DNA from: Haloimpatiens sp. FM7315
Lineage (GTDB): Bacteria > Bacillota > Clostridia > Clostridiales > Clostridiaceae
DNA: 64,000 bases
NCBI GenBank assembly: GCA_041861885.1
Contig: JBGVUE010000001.1
Span: forward strand, 2,840,001-2,904,000
Direction: 5' to 3'
Shown: piece by piece, positions 39,541 through 48,516 of the stretch
Layout: every line of letters begins with the position of its first letter
Position numbering within the stretch: position 1 is the stretch's first letter
Position numbers and translations under genes: made by a program
Notes under the pieces: model-generated
What the model was told of the DNA's origin: nothing
Databases searched by the model: none
Seen by the model: the letters and a program-made list of their open reading frames with translations, nothing else

Positions 39541-39720
39541 AACCTAATTTTAATTTCATTAAAACCTGTCTTACCCTATCAAACCTTTTTAAACCTAATA
39601 CGTAACTTTTTATAACCTAAACCTATAACGTAACTTTCCTAAGTAATTTTAGTATTGCATTCCGTACAAAAACCTATCACTAATTAACCTATTAATCGTA
39701 AACCTAACGAAACCTATATA
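39541..39720. repeat. Ten irregular AACCT repeats
   Basis: AACCT (often AAACCTA) begins at about 39541, 39563, 39582, 39592, 39614, 39619, 39670, 39686, 39701 and 39711. Two longer related units, AACCTAATACGTAACTTT and AACCTATAACGTAACTTT, lie near 39592 and 39619. The block fills the gap between the convergent M16 and inhibitor genes. Confidence 0.6.
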
Positions 39721-39723
39721 ATT

Positions 39724-40548
39724 TTATCTTATTACCGTGTTTTTATTGGGATAATAAAGATTTTTGTTAGCTTTTTTAGGACTAACATTTATTTGAAATC
39801 TATAAGTCCTAATTGCTTCATCTTCTCCCTCAAAAGGCCTATATAATTTAAATACTACATTTACCTTTCCCGGTTTTACTGCCTTAAAATGCCAGTAATG
39901 CTCGCTATCCGCACCTAATAACTTTTTACTATTGTAAAATTCTACTTCTGTTTCATGACTTAATTCAATGACATCTTCCTTATCTACAGAATAGCTCCAA
40001 TTGTAACCTGTGCTTTTGTTTTCTTTAAGGCATATCGTTGCAATCTGTCCCTCATCAATAGTTACTTCATCTTTCTCCTGCAAAAACTTATCAACAGTAT
40101 AAGGATTATCATCTTTTAATATAACCAATTTAAGTGCATTACTTTGAGGTGGCAAACTCTTAGTTAGAGCCTTTTTATAATAAGCTTTTACTAAAGCCTC
40201 CTCTTTTACCTCTTTAATATCTATTTTGTTTCCATTCTCATCTGTAATTTCTGTATTTTCATCAATGTGTAAAATCAAATCATTAAATCCAGTTCTAATA
40301 AAACCCTCAGAACTTATTAAAACAGATGTATCTTTAGTTCCAGTACTAAGGTTATTTACTTTTCCTATAATATAAGAAACATTTCCTTCTTCATGAACTA
40401 AATCATTGTCTTTCAAAGGCATATTAATAATTTCACTATTTATTCCAGTATTATTTGCAGGAAAATCTTTAACTTGTAAAGCCTGCACAGAATTTGGAAT
40501 TAAAAGAGCCCCTACTACTAATAGTGCTATTTTACACCTCATCTTCAT
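39724..40548 (-). CDS. Secreted chagasin-like (I42) cysteine protease inhibitor
   Basis: 274 residues. Signal peptide MKMRCKIALLVVGALLIPNSVQA, an N-terminal beta-rich domain (about 45-155), and a C-terminal chagasin domain (165-260) with the three inhibitory loops in recognisable form: NKSTGYNW (NPTTGY loop), LLGADSEHYWHF (GxGG loop region) and YRPFEG (RPW loop). I42 proteins block papain-type proteases. It follows the sigma/anti-sigma pair by ~100 bp on the same strand. The two-domain form with an OB-like N-terminal part is less common. Confidence 0.82.
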   Translation of the reverse strand: MKMRCKIALLVVGALLIPNSVQALQVKDFPANNTGINSEIINMPLKDNDLVHEEGNVSYIIGKVNNLSTGTKDTSVLISSEGFIRTGFNDLILHIDENTEITDENGNKIDIKEVKEEALVKAYYKKALTKSLPPQSNALKLVILKDDNPYTVDKFLQEKDEVTIDEGQIATICLKENKSTGYNWSYSVDKEDVIELSHETEVEFYNSKKLLGADSEHYWHFKAVKPGKVNVVFKLYRPFEGEDEAIRTYRFQINVSPKKANKNLYYPNKNTVIR

Positions 40549-40652
40549 TCAACCACTCCCTATTTTATCCCTTATTATCTTATTTGTAACTTCCTATCTA
40601 TATATATGATACTCTTACTCTCAAAAACGTTTCAAAAATCCAATAAAAATTT

Positions 40653-41672
40653 TTAGTATGCCTCAATTAATTTTATTACCTCATCTTTACTCATATATTG
40701 CCTTAAAATCATAGTAAATTTTTGATTTCCACTATTCCAAGTAGCACCCTTTAATATCCCATTTTCATACACTAAACAAACTATTTTGTCGCCTATTTTT
40801 TCAGTTTCAACTTTCTCACTTTTGTCATTGTTTTTTACATCCGTTTCTTTTTCTTCCTTGTTAACTTTAGAACTATCCTCTATATCTTTTTTATTTTCTA
40901 TATCTTCAATTTCATTTTTAATAGTTTTATTATTTAATTTATCATTATTCTTAACGGAAGTGCCTTTATCTAAAGCGGCTACAACCTTTTTATTATCTAA
41001 AGTCTCTCCTTTATCTTTTAGGTTTTTCTTATTATTTCTCTCCACAGAAGCAGCTATATTTTCCTTTTTACTGCTATTTTTTATATCATTATCACTTTTA
41101 CTCATATTGTATTCATCTGGATTTCCTTTATTCACACTAGAATCGGATTTAATATTGTTATCAAAATTATCCTTATCACCCTTATTTATCTCTTGAATAT
41201 TTTTGTCTTTGTCAATATTCGAAACGGGTTTATCTTCAATACTGCTGATATCTTTTAAGTCTTTTTTATTCTTTTTAATAGTTACAACATAATCTTTACT
41301 AATTTCTTTATTATCTATACCTTTACTAGAATTCTCCTTAGAATTTGTTTTTGAATTTGTGCTTCTATCCTTTTCCTTACTATTAAACAAAGCCAATTTA
41401 TTAAATTCAAAAATAGTTTTTTGTCCTATTTTAGAAGATAAATCGTACGAATTATTTAAAGCTCCAAAAGAAACTATAGCTAAAATGGCCGCTGCTATGG
41501 CAAATCTCTTTTTCTTAATGTTAACCTTACGTGAATTATTATTTAAATTTTTTTCAAATCTATCTAAAACACCCTTTAATTCTGGAATATCCTCATCATT
41601 TAATCCACTTATATCACCTTGATGATTTCTATAAATGGATTTTAAAATTCTATCCATTTTATCTTTAAACAT
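40653..41672 (-). CDS. Membrane anti-sigma factor with long Lys/Asp/Asn-rich stalk
   Basis: 339 residues. Cytoplasmic N-terminus (1-54), one membrane helix (about 56-74: RFAIAAAILAIVSFGAL), then some 200 residues of extracellular low complexity (repeated NK, DK, SK, KND), and a small C-terminal DUF4367-like domain (CLVYENGILKGATWNSGN...SKDEVIKLIEAY). It starts right after the sigma gene, so it is most likely its anti-sigma factor. The long hydrophilic stalk could reach through the wall. Confidence 0.8.
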   Translation of the reverse strand: MFKDKMDRILKSIYRNHQGDISGLNDEDIPELKGVLDRFEKNLNNNSRKVNIKKKRFAIAAAILAIVSFGALNNSYDLSSKIGQKTIFEFNKLALFNSKEKDRSTNSKTNSKENSSKGIDNKEISKDYVVTIKKNKKDLKDISSIEDKPVSNIDKDKNIQEINKGDKDNFDNNIKSDSSVNKGNPDEYNMSKSDNDIKNSSKKENIAASVERNNKKNLKDKGETLDNKKVVAALDKGTSVKNNDKLNNKTIKNEIEDIENKKDIEDSSKVNKEEKETDVKNNDKSEKVETEKIGDKIVCLVYENGILKGATWNSGNQKFTMILRQYMSKDEVIKLIEAY

Positions 41673-42254
41673 CTATACATTCTCCTTTTTTATTTCCTCA
41701 CAATCATAATAATTTTCAATTAAAAACTTATATATCTTATCTTTTGCCCTCATATGTCTTGTCCGAACAGTATTTACGTTTATATCTAAAATCTTAGCTA
41801 TTTCCTCAAAAGTCATATCATTGTAATACCTTAAATTTAGTATTTCTTTATATTCAGGTTTTAATTTGCCAATTCCCTTTAAAACGATACTGGTAAGTTC
41901 TTTCATTAAAACTGTATCTTCCGCTATATCTAAATTATTTTCTTTATTTATAACTAATTGGAGCATGTCATCTTTTTCAGGAAACTCCTTATAATTTTTA
42001 TTTAAAATCTTAATACCCTCTCTTCTCGCTATAGTAAATATCCAAGATTTAAACTTATCTTTAGCTCTCAAATTCTCATAATTTTTATAGGCAATGAGAA
42101 GGGTATTTTGAATACAGTCCTCAGTTATTGTCTTATTTTTAATCATTGAGTAAACAAACCTATAAAGCTCCTTATATATAAGAGAAATTTCATCTTCAAA
42201 TCGTTTCAAATCCTTAATATTATTTTGGCGTTTTTTACTTTTTCCAAACAACAT
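41673..42254 (-). CDS. ECF sigma factor
   Basis: 193 residues: sigma2 (LYRFVYSMIKNKTITEDCIQNTLLIAYKNYENLRAKDKFKSWIFTIARREG) and sigma4 (LKPEYKEILNLRYYNDMTFEEIAKILDINVNTVRTRHMRAKDKI). First gene of a unit with the anti-sigma factor and probably the chagasin-like inhibitor. No ECF-type promoter is identified with certainty. Confidence 0.92.
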   Translation of the reverse strand: MLFGKSKKRQNNIKDLKRFEDEISLIYKELYRFVYSMIKNKTITEDCIQNTLLIAYKNYENLRAKDKFKSWIFTIARREGIKILNKNYKEFPEKDDMLQLVINKENNLDIAEDTVLMKELTSIVLKGIGKLKPEYKEILNLRYYNDMTFEEIAKILDINVNTVRTRHMRAKDKIYKFLIENYYDCEEIKKENV

Positions 42255-42430
42255 AATCTATAAATTCTCCTAATCTATAAAATCTGTGAATTTATATGTT
42301 CAAATAACCACTGTCTTTATCCTTAATTTATTATACTACAAAAATGTAAAAATTTAATAATAAATATAGCTATATTTATCATTATATAGCTATACCTTCT
42401 ATAAATATATTCACTTAGTATAAAAAAATA

Positions 42431-42459
42431 GAATATTACTTTTTATATGGGAAATACTA
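42431..42459 (+). promoter_or_regulatory. Candidate sigma-G promoter of the gerA operon
   Basis: GAATA (42431-42435), 17 bp, AATACTA (42453-42459) agrees with the forespore sigma-G pattern, and the start codon is 17 bp further. gerA operons are under sigma-G in spore formers; the element assignment is by eye. Confidence 0.4.
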
Positions 42460-42475
42460 CTTATTAGGTGATATT

Positions 42476-43961
42476 ATGTTAAACAGTAAAATGGACTCAA
42501 AAGTAAATTATATAAAAAATCAATTAGGCACTTCTTCATTAGTTGTTACAAAAAAATTCAATATAGGGAATTCTTGCGAACACTTAAAAGCCACACTTAT
42601 ATATATAAATGCCCTTGCAAGTAAAGATATGATTAATAGAGATATATTAAACCCTTTAATGATTTCTATAAAAAAAGATATTAGAGGGCAATCATCCTTA
42701 GACAAATACATTTGCGAAAACTGTATTCCTATGTGCAACACTTCTATTGAAACTGATATAGAAAAAATTATAGAAGATATTAAACTAGGAAAATCTGCTC
42801 TTGTTATTGAGGACTTAGATACTTTCATTGTTCTTGACACAACTTCTGGAAATTATCGTGCTATATCAGACCCTGCAAATGAGTCTTCAATTAGAGGATC
42901 CAGGGAAGGCTTTATAGAAAATCTTGAAACAAATTTAAGCATACTTAGACGAAAAATCGGAGATAAAAACTTAACTATAGAAACCTTTAAAATAGGGAGG
43001 CGTTCCCAATCTCCTTTATCCATAGTGTATATAAAAGATTTAGTAGATGATAGCGTATTAAAAGAATTGCGAACTAGACTTAATGCTATTGATGTAGATT
43101 CTGTCACAGACACTGGAATGGTTGAGCAGTATATAGAAGACAGTCCCTTTTCTATTTTCCCTCAAATTTTTACAACAGAAAGACCAGACATCGTAAAAGG
43201 TAATTTAATGGAAGGACAGATAGCCCTATTATTAAGTGGTTCTCCCCACGTTATGACCGTACCCTCTTTATTTGTATCATTTTTGCAAGGAATAGAAGAC
43301 TACAATCAAAGGACAATTGTTTCAACTTTTGTGCGACTATTAAGGACAATAGCTATTTTTTTAGTAATCACTCTCCCATCACTTTACCTAACTTTACTTC
43401 AATACAATGTTGAACTAATACCCTTAAAATTTATAGCTCCCATTATACAATCAAGAAAAGGAATTGCCCTTCCCCTTTTCTTGAAATACTATCTATGGAA
43501 ATTATAATAGAATTTTTAAGGGAAGGCGGCCTTAGATTGCCACCTAAAATAGCACAAACCTTAAGTATTGTAGGAGGTATTATTATAGGAAACACTGCAG
43601 TAGAATCTAAAGTTGTAAGCCCAACTACTCTACTTATAATAGGAATATCTGTAGTCTCCTCCTTTTTGATTCCTAATTATGAGATGTCTCTTAGCATACG
43701 ATTTTTAAGGTTTCCAATGCTGTTTCTAGCTAATGCTTTAGGGTTTTTAGGTATAGCTATAGGTTGGTTTTATATAATAATCCACTTATCCTCCTTGAAA
43801 AGCTTTACCGTTCAGTATTTTAACTTACCAGCTAAAGATCTTAAAGATATATTTGTAAGGGCTCCTTTATGGGAAATGAATAATCGTCCCGATTCAATGC
43901 CAATGAAAGACAAAAAAAGGCAAACAAATTTTATGAATATTTGGAGAAAAAAGATGAGTAA
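42476..43961 (+). CDS. gerAA: Spore germination receptor subunit A, frame broken at 43476-43479
   Basis: About 495 residues after restoration. N-terminal soluble domain with DRDILNPLMI, LVIEDLDTFIVLD and SIRGSREGFIENLETNLSILRRKI (GerA signature), then membrane helices TLPSLYLTLLQYNVELIP and LPLFLEILSMEIIIEFLREGGLRLPPKIAQTLSIVGGIIIG. One base is missing in the four-T run 43476-43479 and one in the A run 43947-43952; with both restored the gene ends in KKDE at 43961, overlapping gerAB. GerA subunits form inner-membrane germinant receptors of spores. Confidence 0.92.
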
Positions 43962-45083
43962 AAGTGAGTTTATGCGTAAAGATGATTTATTGACCTCCAA
44001 TCAAATTACATTTATGGTACTAGGCTCTGTTATTGGTGCTGGCTTTGTAAGTATTCCCAACGCCCTAGTTAAAACAGCCTACCAAGATGCCTGGATATCC
44101 GCTGTATTAAGCTTAATTTATCCAGTATTCAGCCTTTTTTGGCAAATTACATTATAAAAATGTGTCCAGAAGATAATATTCTGAGTATAAATAGAAATAT
44201 TTTTGGAAATATTTTTGGAAATATTTTAAATTTATTATTTGCGGTTCCAATGTGCTTTTATATATTTTCTATATCCTCAGATTATACAAATGTTGTTTTA
44301 ACTTATATAGTTGCTTTTTTAAAACCTATAAAAATTCTAAATATATCCCTACTAATTGTAGCTTATACAGCTTATAAAGGATTGCAATCTTTAAGTAAAG
44401 CTAATGAATACATAGGTTATTTAATAATTTTACTTATTATTATGTCCGCCGCTGCTTTAAAGCATGGAGATATAAAAAATTTACAACCAGTTTTACAAAC
44501 ACCATTTAAGGATATATTAAAAACCACTTTAAGCAGCATTTACTTTTTCTCTGGTACTGAATCATTACTTTTATATTGCAACAAAGCAAAAAATAAAGAC
44601 TCAATTAGAAAGTCTTCCTTTATTGGTCTTTTAATTAGTTCTATTATTTGGGTTTGGATTATACTTATCACTATATATTATCTAGGAATAGACATAATTC
44701 CAAAATGTAAATGGTCCTTTATACTTGTTTTTGAAAGTATTAATTTACCAATTATAAATAACTTTAGATATGTATTTATGTTTCAATGGGTATTAATGTG
44801 TTTAAGGATAATAAGCAATTACTATTATTTTGCTAGTTTTACAATTTCAGATGTTTTTAAATTAAATAGAAAAAAAGTATGTATATATATGTATTTGCCT
44901 TGCCTTTATATATCTTATAAACTCACAAACCTTTTTTTAAGAAAGAAACTAATTGATTTTTTATCCCCAGTTTTTTTAGTATTTAATGTATCTTTATTGA
45001 TTTTAATATCAATTATAACCTTTATACGAAATAAAAAGCACGCTAAACCAATGCAAAAATCGCCTAAGGAGGAGCTTAAATGA
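43954..45083 (+). CDS. gerAB: Spore germination receptor subunit B, frame broken at 44135-44140
   Basis: About 376 residues of the APC-superfamily GerAB type: SNQITFMVLGSVIGAGFVSIPNALVKTAYQDAWISAV, then across a six-T run with one base missing YPVFSLFLANYIIKMCPEDNILSINRNIFG, and about ten helices. The ATG at 43954 lies inside the end of gerAA (ATGAGTAA overlap). In the raw sequence it appears fused to gerAA only because of the lost A. Confidence 0.9.
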
Positions 45084-46221
45084 AGCCTAAAGCTTTATTT
45101 TTTAAAAACAAAATCTTAAAACTAATATTAATGACTGCCTTTTGTATAGGAATATATTTATATTTTAGATCTGGTAATACCTACTTGCCTGTAGAAGACC
45201 TGTATATTCCCTCAATAATTGCAGTTGATATAAATAAATATTCTACAAACGACATTGAATATGTTGGAGCAATATCTGTTTACAATTTCTCTGATGAGGG
45301 AAAAATAACAAGTACTACAAAAATAGGTAAAGCCTCATCTCTTCCTGAGATAAGAGAACAAAGGCAACTAACTTCAGATCATAAATTCATACTTGGTCTT
45401 GAAAAAGTAGATGTTTACGGCATTGATTTGGCAAAATTTAGTCTTCATACATTTATTAATGTAACTTTTATAAACCCAAATATAAATGATACTTCTCTAA
45501 TTTGTGTATACAATGGTAAAGTAACAGAGCTTTTAAACATAAAACCTCAAAATCAATTAAGTATAGGGGATACCCTTGAAGGACTACTTAAAAGATCTAC
45601 TGAATATAATTTTTTTCAAGCAATTATAAACTCATGGATATGTACGTACGCCTAGATGCTGAAGGAAGAAATATAGTTCTTCCCTTAGTTGGAGTTAAAA
45701 AAAATGAACCTCAAATTATAGGAATGGCTTTGTTCAACCACGATAAAATGGTAACTTCAATAGACATGTATGAAACAAAAGCTATGAATCTTCTAAGAGA
45801 GAATAATGTAAAAGGTCAACTCACACTTCAAAAAAACCCAAAAGACTCTTTGGTATATTACGCATCAAGTAAACGAAAAGTAAAATGCACTAAAAAAAAT
45901 GGAAAATATTACTTTCAAATAGAACTAAGTCTTGCAGGTGACGTTACCTCAAATTCTTTATTTGATAATATAAGCGAAAGTGAAGATTCACAAAAACTCT
46001 TTGAAAAATCTATTTCTTCATATACGGAAAAATACTGTGAGAATTTTATAAATAAAATGCAAAAGAACTACAAAATAGACTGTTTGGAACTTGGAGAAGT
46101 TGCAGCTTCAAAATACGGTCGAAGAACTGGAGTGGATTGGAACAAGATAATATGTGAAAACTCAGTTATTAATGTAAAGGTAACTTCTAAAATTGTAAAT
46201 ACAGGAAGAGGCCAATACTAA
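45080..46221 (+). CDS. gerAC: Spore germination receptor subunit C, frame broken at 45610-45616
   Basis: About 380 residues. ATGA overlap with gerAB. N-terminal hydrophobic segment (ILKLILMTAFCIGIYLYF), then the GerAC domain 1 (IIAVDINKYSTNDIEYVGAISVYNF...). After a seven-T run with one base missing, NYKLMDMYVRLDAEGRNIVLP and the Ger(x)C domain up to DWNKIICENSVINVKVTSKIVNTGR. No canonical lipobox is seen, unlike most GerAC lipoproteins; the Cys in TAFCIG is a poor substitute. Confidence 0.9.
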
Positions 46222-46274
46222 CTACTTATAAGAATCTCTTTTCTATTAATTTATGTTATTAAATAGTCTATAAA

Positions 46275-46303
46275 GGGCAGTTTTAAAAAACTGCCCTTGG
46301 ATT
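46275..46303. terminator. Terminator between gerA operon and arcA
   Basis: AAGGGCAGTTTT/AAAACTGCCCTT stem, about 12 bp with a minimal loop; it stands between convergent genes. Confidence 0.8.
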
Positions 46304-46307
46304 TTAC

Positions 46308-47513
46308 TTATAGATCTTCCCTAAATAGAGGCATAGACATACATCTTGGGCCTCCTCTTCCTCTTGATAACTCTGAGGATGCTATTTCAAGAACAGTTAT
46401 ATTATACTTATCTAGTATTTCATTAGTTACATAATTTCTTTCATAAGTTATAACCTTTGAAGGTGCTATAGCAAGGGTGTTTGAGCCATCATTCCACTGC
46501 TCCCTTCCTGCTATAATGTTATCTCCACCACCACATCTAATCAGTGTTATATCCTTATTTAAATGCTCTGATAATATTTTTTCAAGTCCTCCTTCCTCTT
46601 CTTTTATTATAAGCTGTTTTTTGTGTTCATCATAAGTTAATGCGGTAACCTTTAAATCACCTTCTATACCAGGATGCACTGTAAATTTATCGTAGTCTAT
46701 CATAGTAAAAACTGTATCTAAATGCATGAATGCTCTTGATTTTGGAATATCAAATATAAGCACTGTTTTAAAACTTTGCTCTTCTTCAAATATTCTTTTA
46801 GCCATATCTATAACAGCTTCTTTATCAGTTCTTTGACTATGTCCTATGGCTAACACCTCTTTAGATAATACAAGTTCATCCCCACCTTCTATATTGTATT
46901 TAGAACTTCTATCATACCAAATTGGAATATCTGAATCTTTGAACTCTGGGTGATACTTAAAAATATATTTTCCAAAAATCGTCTCTCTCTTTCTTGTATT
47001 TGTCCTCATGGAATTTAAAGATATCCCGTGACCTATACAAGCAAACGGATCTCTCGTAAAATACAAATTAGGCATTGGATCCATTACAAATGGATATTCC
47101 TCATATTTCTCTTTAATACCTATGTCTTTTTTTCTAACACCGGCCATGATTTTATCTATCATAGCTTTTGTAGGAAAAGATTTAAAATACTCTTTCAAAA
47201 TATTTATATTCTTTTCATCTTTAATATTACATTCATCTATAACTTCAGACAAAAATTCTTCTTTTACAGTCTCATTTGTAACTGCTTCTGCTGCAAGTTT
47301 TTCTAAATACAACACCTCAACCCCATTATCTTGTAGAACCTTTGCAAAATTATCATGCTCTTTTCTTGCTATTTTTAAGAAAGGTATATCATCAAACAAA
47401 AGTCTTTCTAAGTATTCTGGAGTTAAATTTTCTATCTCCTCTCCAGGTCTATGAAGAAGTACAGTTTTAAGCTTTCCAATTTCAGAATATACATGTATAT
47501 CTCTTCTATGCAT
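46308..47513 (-). CDS. arcA: Arginine deiminase
   Basis: 401 residues with the full set of ADI motifs: [45 protein letters not shown] (Asp ligand), [22 protein letters not shown] (catalytic His) and the active-site Cys391 in [15 protein letters not shown]. Converts arginine to citrulline and ammonia, the first step of the ADI energy pathway. arcB and arcC are not in the window. Ribosome site GGGAG before the ATG. Confidence 0.97.
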   Translation of the reverse strand: MHRRDIHVYSEIGKLKTVLLHRPGEEIENLTPEYLERLLFDDIPFLKIARKEHDNFAKVLQDNGVEVLYLEKLAAEAVTNETVKEEFLSEVIDECNIKDEKNINILKEYFKSFPTKAMIDKIMAGVRKKDIGIKEKYEEYPFVMDPMPNLYFTRDPFACIGHGISLNSMRTNTRKRETIFGKYIFKYHPEFKDSDIPIWYDRSSKYNIEGGDELVLSKEVLAIGHSQRTDKEAVIDMAKRIFEEEQSFKTVLIFDIPKSRAFMHLDTVFTMIDYDKFTVHPGIEGDLKVTALTYDEHKKQLIIKEEEGGLEKILSEHLNKDITLIRCGGGDNIIAGREQWNDGSNTLAIAPSKVITYERNYVTNEILDKYNITVLEIASSELSRGRGGPRCMSMPLFREDL

Positions 47514-47531
47514 TTATCTCCCATCTTTAAC

Positions 47532-47588
47532 TCATATTTTAAGGATTATACTAACTAGAAAATATATTAAAATGCTTATTTGATACAT
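47532..47588 (-). CDS. 18-codon hydrophobic small ORF upstream of arcA
   Basis: MYQISILIYFLVSIILKI, preceded by AAAGGAGGTGT with ideal spacing, ending 18 bp before arcA. Thirteen of 18 residues are hydrophobic. The strong ribosome site argues for translation; it may be a leader peptide that couples arcA or a small membrane peptide. No attenuator hairpin is obvious in the 18-bp gap. Confidence 0.4.
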   Translation of the reverse strand: MYQISILIYFLVSIILKI

Positions 47589-47875
47589 ACACCTCCTTTC
47601 ATTCAAAATAGCTTCTAAACATTTCTTTGAACCATTTTTCATAACTATTCAATGAAAATAAACATATTATAATTACAGGAGCAAGCAATGCTTTAATATC
47701 ACTATATATAAGGCTCTTAAATTTTATTCACTTTAATTAATAAATTTAAAAGCTCAAATTTAGAAATTATTTACTGAATAATTTCTATGGCAATTTCAAA
47801 TATTAAAACTATAAATAAAACAAAAAGTATATAGCAAATATATTATTACTATTTTTAAGAAATTTATTTATTTTC
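47589..47875. other. Intergenic region upstream of arcA
   Basis: AT-rich. GTGAATAAAATTTAAG (minus strand, around 47723-47738) partly resembles an ArgR box; I found no second convincing half-site. Divergent promoters for arcA and the selenoprotein gene lie here or at its edges. Confidence 0.35.
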
Positions 47876-47928
47876 TTGACAGGAAGTTATAAACAAAATA
47901 TAATGTTCTTATACCCCGTACGGGTATA
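47876..47928 (+). promoter_or_regulatory. Consensus promoter with CsoR-like operator
   Basis: TTGACA (47876-47881), 17-bp spacer, TATAAT (47899-47904): a perfect sigma-A promoter. From 47910 to 47928, over the start site, lies TATACCC-cgtac-GGGTATA, a 7-bp dyad with the ATACCC...GGGTAT form bound by CsoR/CstR/RcnR-type repressors. GGAGGTG follows as ribosome site for the gene at 47943. Confidence 0.7.
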
Positions 47929-47942
47929 CAGGAGGTGTTTTT

Positions 47943-48238
47943 ATGAATATATTTGTAGATGCTAACTCAAGAGATTTTCTTTTATCAAAATTAAATAAAG
48001 CGAATAAATCCGTAGTAAGACTTATGATAAAAGGTTTTGGATGAGGAGGCCCTAAACTTTCAATTGTTCTGGATGAACAAAAAAAGATGATGTTATCTCT
48101 AAAGTAGATGGAATAAATTTTGTTGTAAATGAAGATGAAGCATATATATTTGAAGGTGCTGAACTTGTTTACCAAAAATCCATCTTTGGAAACGGAATTA
48201 AAATACTATTAAAAGACATAAAGACAAGTAGCTGTTAG
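47943..48238 (+). CDS. HesB-like (IscA-family) selenoprotein; in-frame UGA and frame break at 48079-48085
   Basis: About 98 residues when UGA (48042-48044, residue 34) is read as selenocysteine and one A is added to a seven-A run: MNIFVDANSRDFLLSKL, VVRLMIKGFG-Sec-GGPKLSIVLDE, KVDGINFVVNEDEAYIF, SIFGNGIKILLKD and a terminal SSC. GFG(C/Sec)GGP is the conserved site of HesB-like proteins, where Sec is known in several bacteria. UUGUUC-UGGAU-GAACAA (48064-48080) is a 6-bp hairpin with G second in its loop, 26 nt after the UGA, as a bacterial SECIS needs. Function unknown; Fe-S or persulfide chemistry is a guess. Confidence 0.8.
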
Positions 48239-48248
48239 ATTTATTTAA

Positions 48249-48298
48249 AAAAAGTCCTATATCTAAGGAAATATATTCCTTTAATATAGGACTTTTCT
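48249..48298. terminator. Terminator between selenoprotein and YvrJ genes
   Basis: AAAAGTCCTATAT and ATATAGGACTTTT form a 13-bp stem with further inner pairing; T runs on both sides. Confidence 0.85.
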
Positions 48299-48300
48299 TA

Positions 48301-48453
48301 TCAATTATTTTTAAGCATAGCTTTTATAACATTAGAAAGGTTATTAATGCTTCCTGTTAGACTTTCAAGCTTACCTTCTATTCTCACCAAAAGATATAGA
48401 CTTATAGCTATTGGAAAGCCTAAGTTTCCAACTAAACCCACTAAATTTTCCAT
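48301..48453 (-). CDS. YvrJ family small membrane protein
   Basis: 50 residues from the ATG at 48453: MENLVGLVGNLGFPIAISLYLLVRIEGKLESLTGSI. A single helix followed by a charged amphipathic part, as in YvrJ proteins, which often occur near DUF1659/DUF2922 genes (present here 14 kb away). The frame continues upstream but only through the hairpin that contains the ribosome site. Function unknown. Confidence 0.8.
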   Translation of the reverse strand: MENLVGLVGNLGFPIAISLYLLVRIEGKLESLTGSINNLSNVIKAMLKNN

Positions 48454-48459
48454 AATAGA

Positions 48460-48493
48460 TTCACCTCCATATACTACTAAATATGGAGGTGAA
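48460..48493 (-). promoter_or_regulatory. Hairpin that masks the YvrJ ribosome site
   Basis: TTCACCTCCATAT and ATATGGAGGTGAA, a perfect 13-bp stem with an 8-nt loop. On the mRNA the 3' arm carries GGAGGTGA, 6 nt before the YvrJ start, and the 5' arm is its exact complement (CACCUCC). In the closed form the ribosome site is hidden. Confidence 0.65.
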
Positions 48494-48516
48494 TTTATTA
48501 ATTTCACTACTGTTTC

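Noticed and set aside
40786..41196. 136-codon Ser/Leu/Phe-rich plus-strand frame
   Set aside because: Antisense of the Lys/Asp/Asn-rich stalk of the anti-sigma factor; low complexity on both strands.
47723..47738. ArgR box for arcA
   Set aside because: Only one half-site agrees moderately with the consensus; reported only as a note.
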